From Alisma plantago-aquatica (lineage: Eukaryota; Streptophyta; Magnoliopsida; Alismatales; Alismataceae): DNA of 64,000 bases. Below the pieces are notes generated by a model. It made no database searches, was not told where the DNA came from, and saw nothing but the letters and a program-made list of their open reading frames with translations. Positions within the stretch are counted from its first letter, which is position 1. Every line of letters begins with the position of its first letter. Positions 36,645-47,334 of this stretch are shown here, piece after piece. The stretch covers positions 1,344,395,550 through 1,344,459,549 of the forward strand of contig OY856411.1 in the NCBI GenBank assembly GCA_963693085.1. The letters run 5' to 3'. The position numbers and the translations under genes were made by a program.

Positions 36645-37110
36645 CCAAATGAGGAAGAGCTAAGTGAACATTCCCAACCAATGAGGAAGAGCTAAGTGAA
36701 CATTCCCAACCAATAAGGAAAAGCTAAGTGAACATTCCCAACTAATAAGGAAGAGCTAAGTGAACATTCCCAACTAATAAGGAAGAGCTAAGTGAACATT
36801 CCCAACTAATAAATAAGAGCTAAGTGAACATTCCCAACTAATAAGGAAGATCTAAGTGAACATTCCCAACTAATAAGGAAGAGCTAAGTGAACAATCCCA
36901 ACTAATAAGGAAGAGCTAAGTGAACATTCCCAACTAATAAGGAAGAGCTAAGTGAACATTCCCAATCAATAAGGAAGAGCTAAGTGAACATTCCCAACCA
37001 ATAAGGAAGAGCTAAGTGAACATTCCCAACTAATAAGGAAGAACTAAGTGAACATTCCCAACTAATAAGGAAGAGTTAAGTGAACATTCCCAACCAATGA
37101 GGAAGAGCTC
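36645..37110 (+). repeat. 32 bp tandem repeat array in the LARD interior
   Basis: About 14 head-to-tail copies of a unit containing GAAGAGCTAAGTGAACATTC plus CCAACTAATAAG, with no spacers. Degenerate copies extend to about 37260. Copies differ by one or two bases (CCAACC/CCAACT, AATGAGG/AATAAGG). The 32-base period is not a multiple of three, so no repeat protein is encoded in one frame. Confidence 0.93.
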
Positions 37111-37849
37111 AGTGAACCTTCCCAATTAAATAGGAAGTGCTAAGTGAACTATCCCAATTACATAGGAGTTGCTGAGTGAATTTCCCCAATTACATAGAGA
37201 TTTCTAATTGAACTTTTCCAACCACATAGGGTTTGGTAAGTGAACTTTCCCAAACAAATAAAGGATTGCTGAGTGGATTACATCTATTAGATATACATGT
37301 TTCTCCTTTGATAAATAATCTTGGGTGATGATAGGAGTATGTTACTTTGTGTTATTTCCTTTCATTTGCATGGAAATCAAGTAAGTAATATGACAATTGA
37401 TGTACTTAGATTAGAAATAATCCGTTGATGGATACTTGGAAAAGTATCAGTTTGCTTTGGACTTTGGTTCCAAGATAATGATATATGGAACAAGCAATGT
37501 CCTAAAGTAAAAGAAATATTGTGTGCATGTGTACCCTTGGTGGTAACAACATGGAATCAAACATGTTAAGGATGAGAGGTGTTCTCAATACATATGATGA
37601 ATACCAAAGCAAGGTATTTATGTTGGTTACCTATATTAGCCAACTGTGAAATCAATCTAGTTACCTAAAATAATATGGACATCATAAGTTAGGGGTTTAT
37701 GCTCTGCATAAACATAAACATTGATAAGGTTGAAACTAATGGAAGGAACTTTGTGTGGATTAAATATCTATGGTAACTCCATGACATTAAGATGTTATGT
37801 AGAGACTTGATGGTATGATAAATTATTAAAAATTATCTCTCCTTTTTCC

Positions 37850-37890
37850 TGGGATTTCGGGGACGAAATCCTTGTTAGGGGTTTATAAAT
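37850..37890 (+). other. Polypurine-tract region of the LARD
   Basis: GATTTCGGGGACGAAATCC followed by TTAGGGGTTTATAAAT directly before the 3' LTR. The GGGGACGAAAT motif commonly lies at the pol end/PPT of plant Ty3/gypsy elements, the main clue to the origin of this coding-free element. Confidence 0.7.
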
Positions 37891-40800
37891 TGTAACACCC
37901 CTGACTTGGGTTATGCTTAACCCTAGATGATTTTCTTAATAAAGTTGATTATATGATTTCTCTTATCTCTTGAAAAGTAATTAAGGCTCGAGAGGAACTT
38001 ATATTTCAATTTTAGTCCTTTTTGAATAACATTGAAATAATGTTTTACTTATTTTGGACTAAAGTGCAAATTACCCAAGTTGAGGGGTTAAATTGCAAAT
38101 TGTGCATGATAATATGTTCCTCATGTCTTTAATCATCATGAGAATGAAGATGATGCAGAGTTATGGCTTGTGGTAGCCTGAGTACCAAGAAAGAGCTGAT
38201 AAAGCAATGTCTGTGCATTAAAACCTAGTTTTGGTGTAATGTGCAATTTACCCAAAATCTAGGGTTCAATATGAAAATTACCACTTCAAGAGGGCCCCTA
38301 ATGTTTATTTTCATCATTTAGAGAAAATAAAATGAGAGGGGCGCCTCATTTGAATCACTTTGGAGGAGAGAGAATCTTGATATTAATATAATCAAGATTT
38401 AAGCATAATTGGAACTTTACTTCAATTTAATGCAAACATAAATATATTAATTGAAGTGCTCTTCAACCAAAATTTTGTTGGTTGAAATACATGTATTTGG
38501 AAGATCATGTGCCTTGCAAAGGCACGAAAATATCCAAAGGAAGTGGATAACTCACTCACATTATTATAAGAAAAAGAAATATCCACTCACATATGGATAT
38601 TATTATAATATGATTTAAGGTGCTTAACTTGCTTTTCTTTAAAACGTGGATAATTGAGAGGAATAAGAGGCAAAGATGATATCCTTGTCCCTAAGGAAGA
38701 TAAGGGGGCAAGTGGTAAGGATATGGGGGATATAATTCCTACTTTCTCTCTCCTAATTGAATTTTTAATAAAAACTGCATATAAGCTCATTTATCCCTAG
38801 AGTAAAGGGGGAATTTCGAATTCACTTACACCCTTTGCTTGAAAAACGACCTTGGGAGCTTAAGATCAAGAGGAGAACGAGCCCCAACCTGTTGGTAAGC
38901 TTCTTGACCCTCTTTCACCTTGAATTCATGGTGGAAATCACAAATCAATGCATGATTTCTTCTTATCTCGATCCCCTTTCCAATTCTAACCATTCCTTTT
39001 CACTCAAAGCTTGAGGAAGAGCCTTGGAGTAGTGAAAGGAGTTGCATACACCATTGTTGACGTGAGCTTGAAGCTTTGGAGCTCAATTGGAGGCAGGTTT
39101 TATAACTTGAACCCTTAATATTGTTATTGCAGTCAATTCCTTATCAATTGTTGATGCTTTCTTCATTCTCGGAATTTAATTTGGTTGATTGATGCAACCA
39201 CCATGGAAATCACAGCAAACTTCGTGGGTTTGGAGCTTGATTATGATGACATCATCATAAGCACACACCTCCCCAAATATCTCTTGCAAACAGTTTCAAC
39301 AATATGGTTCAAACGGTTTCACCAAACCGTTTGGAGACCAAACGATTTACAAACCGTTTGGAGACTTGAACCCCAAACCGTTTAGAGGAGTTGACCATTT
39401 GGATGGGTTGACCGTTTGAGTTTATAACCCTAGTGTATGTTGGATGAGGATCTAATGGCTCCAATTGATTAATTCAACTTATGGACAAACTTTCAAATAG
39501 AAACCCTAATCGGCTAAGTGCTAATTTTGCAATTGATTGAGTTGATGTTTTGGGTTGATTGACCCAAACGGTTTCAAAACCATTTGGGAATCACCCAAAC
39601 GGTCTCAAGATCATTTGGAGGTCAACCAAGACCGTTTGGAGGTCTAGTATTGAGTATGGTTGAGTATTTGAAGACCCAAAGATATCAAATTGCATTACAA
39701 TCAATAACTCAAGTGATGATTGATTCAACGATGTAAAACCTAAGTGAATGTCATAGATTTCAATGGTGATTTGAGGAAAACGGTCTCAAGACCATTTGGA
39801 GATCATCCAAATGACCTTAAGACCGTTTGGGGGTCATTCAAGACCGTTTGAGGTCAGGTCATATCATGTAATGATAATGGTTCACTGATTTCAATTAAAT
39901 TGGTTCCACAATGTCAACCATTGATGGTTCCTCAATTTCAAAACCCTAATTGATGGGTTCTTAATCATAAACCCTAGTTCAAATGGTCTCAAAAGCCTAA
40001 ATGAAGGTCCAATTGATGGGTGATCCAATGGTGCAATTGATTAATAAACTAGTGGACCAATTAATGGATGGTTCAACGATTGAAACCCTAAATCGACTAA
40101 GTGTTGGAAGACCTTTTTGGTCCATTCGATTTTGAGAGGGTTTGGACCAAACGATCTTAATATGACCATTTGAGTCCAAACGGTCTCAAGACCGTTTGGG
40201 ACCAAATGGTCTCAAACCGTTTGGAGACTCAAGTTCATTCGGTTTCAAGATGTGTTGTCTAAACGGTTTCAAGCACCAACCTTGCTAAACGGTTTCAAAC
40301 CGTTTGAACTTAATTGGTCAAGACCGTTTGAGGTATAAGTGACCAAGACCGTTCAAAGTCTAAGTGTCCAAAACTTTTTGAGGTTCAAATTGGTTAAACC
40401 ATTTGGACACCTAATATGATCAAAGGTCAATTAGCTACTTGATTATTAATGATGTGGACCAATTATGATTATGAAGGTTAACCCTAACTATGTGTACTTA
40501 ATTGAAGGGTTGACCTAGATCAATCTTGGAGTATTTAACATACTAGAGAGGATGAGAGGAAGAGAGAATGGGAGAGATGATTGCTTACATAATAATCTCT
40601 AATTCTCTCATTATAAATGAATATGTAATCAGGGTTTGATCCATAATAATGAGATTATGAGATCCTCATTGAAAAGATTAATGTACATTGACCCTAATTT
40701 AGAGCAAGGCTATGTGAAACCCTAATTTAGAGAAAAGTTGAGTGAAACCATAATCTAGGGTGATGATGTAACCCTAACTTAGTGTAACAATGTAAGAAAC

Positions 40801-43214
40801 CCTAATTTAATGGGAATTGTACATCCTAACCCTAATTTGGGTAATGAGGTATGAGAAACCCTACTTGGATGTGAATGGTAAACCTTAATCCCTAAAATGG
40901 GGGTAAAGATGCATGAAACCCTAATAAAAGGGGTAGTGCTACTAATGATATATAAAGCCCTAACATTGGGTGTTGTGTTGTGAAATCCTAATTTCATATA
41001 ATACTAGGTGAAACCCTGATATAGAAGGATGTTATGTGAAACTCTAATGAAGAGCAACACTATGTGAAATCCATACAATATATGAAAAATGCTATGTGAA
41101 CCTCAAATTATAAATATGGAAAATCATATTCCTAATAATGGAATAATGATTAATGTATTGACAAATGTAATACCTAGAGGGGTTGATAATGGATATCCTT
41201 ATATTAATAATTCCTAACTCAAGGATGAATCCATATCATCGACAATGGTTGTATATTCTAAATAGGTGAATTATGACCAATACATTACATGATGAATGTG
41301 ATGAACTGATGCATAAAGTATTACGATGGGGAATACCCTAATACAAGCTAAGTGGATGAACCCAAGTAAGGTAATGGTGATGAGGGAAGTGATACATCAT
41401 GATATGATAGATATCACATCCAACACCTCAAGACTGATATACCTTGATGTATTTTAAATCCAATATATTTGGATGAGTGACATATAAAGTGTGTCATGTC
41501 AAGTGTTACATTGAGATTTAATACACTTTGATCAGTATAGGCTAATATGCCTTATGAAAAGGTTAATCCAAATCAATAAACTATGATGCAATCATATTCT
41601 GATAAAGATGAGAGAGAAACTCATACTTTGTGTTGATAATCCATTTAATGATGAATGATGAGAATAAATAAGTATGATTGAATCCTTATGTTATCAATAT
41701 TGGCTTCTAGCTATAAGAAGCAATGAAATAGGGTTGATCATTAATAATATGATCTTAAGAACCTGAGTGGTCATTTATGGAAAACCCTAATGGAGGGTGC
41801 TGATATGAAAGAGATACCATGAACTCTAAAGAGGGAATAGTGGTATTACTTAGTGTTGTATGGTGCTGATATGAAAGAGAAGCCATGAACCCTAAAGAGG
41901 GAGTAGTGGTATTACTTAGTGTTGTATGGTACTGATATTAAAGCATTATAATTGTTATCATGAATACTAATCATGCAGGAATGATGATATGAGGAGTTTA
42001 GCCAGGTATGGGCTATGATACTCTGTATATTGAGAATGTTTTATAGGCTTTATAAGCCTTCATATGATTTGTTGCTCAGTGAGAAGTAATATGAAAATTA
42101 ATGATCTCTGTGTGTGCCATATGATGTTTTAATTATTGAGATTGTTCGTAATCCACAATATGCCTTGTTGCCTATTAAGGGGTAATAAGAAGTGATATGA
42201 GCTTTGTGAACTATGTGCAATGCTTTGTGTAGCTAGAATCATAATGTCCTTGGTCAGATGACCTGAAGGTATTAAGTTACCTAACAAGTGGTAACAAGTA
42301 TTATATGATGAGTTAAGGGTTTGAATACCCATATTCTACAATCATGATGATGAACTTGTTAAGAGATGGAAATGTACTTGAGGAGATGAGGGATTAAGAT
42401 CCCAATACTTTGTTAAAAGAATATGGTTGCAGGCCATGACTCCACAAAGACAATGCCAGACATTAGCTATGTGATCTAAGCCTGAAGAAAGTATATGCTG
42501 CAGTTATCATCATATAGTGAATAAATGTTATACATATTCTTTAATGGATAAGTGACATGCTGCTCTATCGAGTTATAGCTGCAATGCTTTAGATAAGAAT
42601 AATGTTCTAATCTGTTAAACAATGAAGTAACTGCTGTTAAACAATAATGATTCTTCTGTTCAGATTTATCTTATTAATCTGCTATAACAATGTTTCTGGC
42701 GGAGAGTTATATCTCTCGCTGGGGAAATTTACAATTGTCTCACCCCCGTGGGAACCACGTTTTTAGGTGGACGCAGACGAGGAGGCAGGAATCCTTCAGT
42801 AGGTGAAGGACAACAACAACAGCAACAGGGATAGCAATGAAGTCTCAGGTGGAGACACTGGCTGATATGCCTTGTATAGATGTACATAGAGTCCTATGTG
42901 TCCTCTCTGTACTCTCAGATCCTCGGAGTAGTAGTTAATACTTTTGAGATTTTTGGCTTAGTGCCTCGAGATTTTACACTGCTTGTGTTTAGTTTAACAG
43001 GGCAGTCGATGCTTGTAATTCATAGAAAGAGATGATACAAGACATGTACTTTTAAACCATAATGTAAATGTATTTCTTTGGTTCTATGTGAGAAAGTTTT
43101 CCTTTGATGGATCTCTTGGTAAAAAGGTTTTAATTTTTAGTGATTTTCGGTAATCTGCTGCTTAGTGATCGCTTCCGCATTAGTTAATAATGTTTTTATG
43201 AGTTGGATGCTACA
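37891..43214 (+). repeat. 3' LTR of the LARD
   Basis: 5324 bp, aligns end to end with 30204-35499 with scattered substitutions and short gaps. After its end GATGCTACA the LINE ORF2 resumes with TCTATGGTGAGG. The 3' copy keeps the inverted-repeat field (39290-40400) and the 66 bp repeat (41798-41950). Confidence 0.88.
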
Positions 43215-45925
43215 TCTATGGTGAGGTTATTTCTAATTTTGTCAGTGATCATCACATTTTGTCCTGGAAGATTGGTAAAAATAGATCTGTCAAATCTCCT
43301 TTTAGGTTCATTAACTCCTGGGCACATCATAAAGATTTTTTGAACCTTGTGAAAGCTAACTGGAGTGTTTATGTTGAAGGATTTTCGATGTTCATTGTTT
43401 ATAGAAAGTTCTCCCTGTTGAGATCATGTTTAAAGGAGTGGAACCGTTTAGCCATTGTCAACCTCACAGACAATGTTACCATTCTCAAAGAAGAACCTCA
43501 TAGAGCTCAAAATGCAGCTGGTATGAATCCCAACAATTTAGACCTGCAAAATATTGCTAAATCTGTTTGAGGTAAGCTAGCTGAAGCGTCTCTGTTAGAG
43601 GAAAAACTTATGAGATAGAAAACCGCATCTAGTGGCTCAAAGAAGGAGACTCAAACACACATTTCTTCTACTCCTCTCTAAAAACCAAAAGGACCAGAAA
43701 TTCTATTAGAGCTTTGAATATTAACGACAATATTAATCATAATGTTGATGATATGAAATCTGTTGTGTTTGACTACTATTTCAAGCTTTTCAATTCGCCT
43801 CTTCAAGCCAATGGTAAGGTTGTTGGTCCTTGGCTAGGTTTAAAAATTAATTCAAATCAAAAGTCTAGCATGATCACCCATGTTCTTCAATATGAGATTA
43901 ATGATGTAATTGAGAATCTCAACATTGATAAGGCCCCAGGGTCTGGCGGATTCAATGCTTTGTTTGTCAAAAAAGCTTGGGATATTGTTGGTTCAGATAT
44001 CAGTGCTGTTGTAAGAGATTTTTTTCATAATTCAAACAAAACTTACATTACTCTTATCCCTAAAACAACTGCTGATACTTGTGATTTGAAGAACTGGATG
44101 CCTATTGCTCTATGTAACATTGTTTACAAAATCATCTAAAAAATCTTAGCTAATAGATTACAAGTAGTGCTGCCTTCTATCATTGACTCTGAGCAATGTG
44201 CTTTTATCAAGGGTCAGAATATTAAAGATGTTGTTCTATTAACAAATGAGGTTAAACATGACTTTAATAGGGCTTCTGTGAGCAGCAAGATGTGTGTTAA
44301 GGTGGACATCACCAAGGCATATGATTTGGTCAATTGGAAGTACCTCTTTTCTATTATGTTCAATATGGGCTTTCCTACAATTTGGATTAATTGGATCCGT
44401 GAAATTTTTTCCACTACATCTTATCAGGTGCCTTTTAATGGCGAACCTACTGATAGCTTCAATCCTACAAATGGTATCCGTCAGGGAGATCCTATTGCGC
44501 CCTATTTATTTGTGATTGTGATGTAGGGTCTTTCAAAATTAATTAAAAACAAAGTTAGTTTAAATGAACTTGATCACCTTAAAGCATATGATACTCTCTC
44601 TATCCCCCATCTTGTTTTCGCAGATGATCTAATGGTCTTCTCTAAGGCTGATGCTGGGAATGCTTTGGCAATCTTGAATGTTTTCAAAGAATTTGGAGAA
44701 AATTCTGGGCTCAGGTTTAATTCTGAAAAATGTGAGATCATTTTCAGCAAGAATGCAAACAAAGTGGATGTTCATAAAGTTTTGTCTTTTCCTGAGTGTA
44801 AGCTGCCTTCTAAGTATCTTGGTGTTCCTCTTTTCATTGGTAAACTTCCTAAGACTACTCGTGCCTCTATTTTGGATCGTATGAAAAGTAAGCTTGAAGG
44901 ATGGAAGTCTAAGATGCTATCTCTTGCTGCTAGAAGAGAGTTGATTCAATCTACCATGTCTTCTCTTCACTTTTATTGGTCCCAGAGTTTCCCTCTCCCC
45001 AAATCTATTTGTGATGCAATTGAAAAATTTTGTAAGGACTTCCTATGGGGTTACACTGATGATAGAAGCAATATTCATTTGGTAAGCTGGGATTTGGTCA
45101 CTAGACCTAAGAAAGAAAAGGGATTAGGTATTAAGAAGGTGAGAGATGTTGTTGATAGCTATCTCTTCTTGAATGCCTGGAACATTGCTAGCAAAAAGGA
45201 CTCATTATGGGTCAAATGGGTGAATGAAGTATACTTAAAGAAATCTTCCTTTTGGTCTGTTGGTCTGACGTCTAATATATCCTGGATTTTTAGCAAGATT
45301 CTAAAACAAAGAGATAGATTACTTGGTTTTACTACTTTTAGTATTGGGGATGGAAAATCTATAAGGTTTTGGCTTGACCCATGGTATAAAACTCTCTGTT
45401 GACCAATCTTCTTGGTAGGGAGGCTGTTCTGAAGTCTGGTTCCTCTCTTGACAGTTTTGTGTGTCATTTTATTAAAGATGGGGCCTGGGCCTACCCATCA
45501 AATAGAGTTAATAGAAGTCTTGGTAAAAATTTTCAATCCCTTGAACCTCCATATGAAGGTAGAGATGTTATTCACTTTTGTGGTATTAAGCAACCTGATA
45601 TGAAATTTGTTTGGAATTCTATTAGGAAGTCTACCGTGGCTGATGAAAATGCCATTTAGATTTGGGATAAAAACCCTCGTAGTAGATTCTGCACTCATAT
45701 GTGGAAGCCTCTTCTTAATAAATTACCTACCAGTGACTATGCCAGGAGAAGGGGTTATCATACTGCCTCTATTTGTTTTCTTTGCAGGAATGATTACGAA
45801 GATTCTTTGCATGTTACCTTTGGTTGTTCTTTTGTCCAAGATTTATTTGTCAAATCTAACTCTCTTCTAAATTCAAGATGTATTAAAAGTTGGGATGACA
45901 TTCATCAGTTTTTTTGGCAGAAATG

Positions 45926-47083
45926 ATAAGCTTCTTATTATGTATTTCTATTATAACTCATGGTGTGAGAGAAATTTACGAGTTCATGAAAACAAATACA
46001 TATCTAATGAAGATTTGTGGAATCTTATTCTTATGGACTTTCATGGTTTGTGTGGCTATTATTCCTGGTATAGTTTCTGAGCTACACATTCCAAGGTCCT
46101 TTGATTGTCAAGCTGTTGTAGCTTTCTCCCCTGGGTGTGGTCTTTTGCTTTTTAAGTTCTAGTTTTTAGTTGGATGCTCTGTCTGGCTTGTTTATTGACC
46201 TTGCTGCATTTGGTTAAATTTTTTTATGGTCTGGTGTTTTTGTGGACCTGTAGATGATGAGCAATGGCTTTTCTCTCTTATGACTTGCTCTTATCTGCTG
46301 TTGTTCTATGGCCTTCTGAAGTTGTTGTCGAGTGGTGAGCTTATCCATTTGGAGTGGCAGAGCTCGCTCGATATCTGTCTTTGGCCTAGTCTTGTCCAAC
46401 TATCTTTTCTCTGGTAGTTTCTTTCTGAAGAAATCTTACTTAGTATGCAACCAAGGGTCGCATGTCCGGCTCTTGATAGTTATTGATCTGAGGTTATCGA
46501 TCTCTGGGCTGGAGTTTGACTCGTATGAGTTTTTGCTGGTGCTTTTTCGGATTATCATCTCATGAGTTTTTTTTTTAAGTTTGTTGTTCGAGTGGTGAGC
46601 TTATCCTTTGTGGAGTGGCATAGCTTGTTCGATATTTGTCTTTGGCCTCGTCCTATCCATCTATCTATTTCTCTGGAAGAAATCTTGCTCAGTCTGCAAG
46701 TCTGCAACCAAGGGGGCACATTCCGGCTCTTGATAGTTACTGATCTGAGGTTATCAACCTTTGGGTTGGAGGTTTGACTCTTATGAGTTTTTTTCTGGTG
46801 CTTTTTTAGATTATCATCTCAAGAGTACGTGTTGGCTGTTTTCTTCTTCAGATTATGAAACGCGGATCTACCACTGCTTTCTGGACTTGCTTGTTCTTGC
46901 TTCTGTTGGTGGAGGTTTCCTAGGGCTCTTTCCACAATTTCTTCATTCTTTTAGGATACTCCTACTTATTTATATAGATACATTTATTTTTATAGTTGGT
47001 TGTCGACATGAGAACTAACATTCTTTGTACCTTTCAAAACCCAAAAATGAAAAAAAAGCAACATGAGTTTTGCCGACCAAAAA
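45926..47083 (+). other. LINE 3' region with duplicated 260 bp unit
   Basis: After the zf-RVT part the frame decays. A unit beginning CGAGTGGTGAGCTTATCC at 46329 is repeated at 46589 (period 260). It contains TTGTCTTTGGCCT, GCAACCAAGGG, CCGGCTCTTGATAGTTA and TTTTCTGGTGCTTTTT segments in the same order. The LINE ends in an A-rich tail before the target copy at 47084. No gene. Confidence 0.8.
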
Positions 47084-47094
47084 AAAGTCATAGA

Positions 47095-47334
47095 TCCTAA
47101 CCACCTCTAGGTAGTGGACTGATTCACTTCTAGTTTGAAGTGTGGAACCACTCTAAACTACTTTGTCCAAGTGTATGTTCTTCCTTATCTCTCACCCTTG
47201 CTATGCTTACTAGTTAGGACCTCAAATTGGTTGTATGTTTAAGTTTCTACACTTAATATAATTTGGTGGTCTAATTCATTTTGTGAGATTTGTGAAGCTC
47301 TATTCAGCCCCCCTCTAGATCCCTTGATCCAACA
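47095..47334 (+). repeat. 3' LTR of element A, right part
   Basis: The sequence TCCTAACCACCTCTAGG onward matches 2790-3031 of the 5' LTR and ends TTGATCCAACA at 47334. Together with 27183-28413 it makes one LTR of about 1.47 kb, which locates the LINE insertion. Confidence 0.93.

Larger units (their letters stand above)
30204..43214. mobile_element. LARD-like LTR element: 5.3 kb LTRs, 2.4 kb non-coding interior
   Basis: Two direct repeats, 30204-35499 (5296 bp) and 37891-43214 (5324 bp), start TGTAACACCCCTGAC and end GATGCTACA. The primer site TGGTATCAGAGC at 35506 and the tract GATTTCGGGGACGAAATCC followed by a purine-containing run just before the second repeat show they are LTRs. TGTAACACCC ends and the GGGGACGAAAT motif at the end of pol are usual for plant Ty3/gypsy elements, so I infer gypsy origin. 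The interior encodes no gag or pol, which fits the LARD class of non-autonomous elements. The flanks share only TCT (30201-30203, 43215-43217) instead of five bases; the LINE reading frame is continuous around one TCT copy, so the boundaries are right. Confidence 0.88.
29558..45925 (+). pseudogene. LINE ORF2 (endonuclease, reverse transcriptase, zf-RVT), split by the LARD
   Basis: The ATG at 29558 gives NITSWNMRGHSNKIRG, the start of the AP-like endonuclease. Further endonuclease blocks are NESRM, SAIYGHN, WLILGDFNAV and TWDN...RIDCIL, up to 30203. After the LARD the frame resumes at 43215 and soon shows SDHHILSW, the last endonuclease block. RT blocks follow: KAPGSGGFNALF (43930), LIPK, KVDITKAYDLVNW (44300), GIRQGDP (44477), FADDLMVF (about 44622) and SKYLGVPL (44815). 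The zf-RVT region, CFLCRNDYEDSLHVTFGC, is at about 45775. Stops and shifts include 29720, 43568, 43610-43700, 44137, 44524, 45400 and 45657. No RNase H domain is seen at the C-terminus. Inactive. Confidence 0.9.
28414..47083 (+). mobile_element. L1-type LINE inserted in the 3' LTR of element A
   Basis: The LTR of A stops after AAAGTCCTAGA (28403-28413) and resumes after AAAGTCATAGA (47084-47094), giving an 11 bp target duplication with one mismatch. The 3' end is A-rich (GACCAAAAAAAA), so the element is on the plus strand. Parts: short 5' UTR, ORF1 (28457-29561), ORF2 with endonuclease, RT and zf-RVT (29558-30203 and 43215-45925), and a 3' UTR with a duplicated 260 bp unit. Excluding the LARD insertion (30204-43214) it is about 5.66 kb, a normal full length for plant L1 elements. 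Both ORFs are broken by stops and frameshifts. Confidence 0.92.
1559..47334 (+). mobile_element. Element A: SIRE-type Ty1/copia retrotransposon, outer shell of the nest
   Basis: It is bounded by LTRs starting TGTTGACCT and ending CCAACA. The 5' LTR is 1559-3031. The 3' LTR is 27183-28413 and continues at 47095-47334 after a LINE insertion. Order of parts: 5' LTR, Met-tRNA primer site, gag (3082-5129), pol (5151-7586), env-like ORF (24060-26477), a spacer with several AGGGGGAG tracts, 3' LTR. Long LTRs, two zinc knuckles in gag, a coiled-coil gag tail, a third ORF after pol and multiple polypurine tracts are typical of the Sirevirus (SIRE/Maximus) lineage. Without insertions it would be about 10.4 kb. 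It cannot be autonomous: gag is broken, the RT core is deleted and the env-like ORF has stops. The flanks (ACTAA left, ATTTT right) do not match, so no target-site duplication is visible. Inserted into it are element B, a small hAT and a LINE. Confidence 0.93.

Noticed and set aside
36645..37260. Regular 32 bp repeats, at first sight CRISPR-like
   Set aside because: Units are contiguous with no unique spacers and lie inside a plant LTR element.
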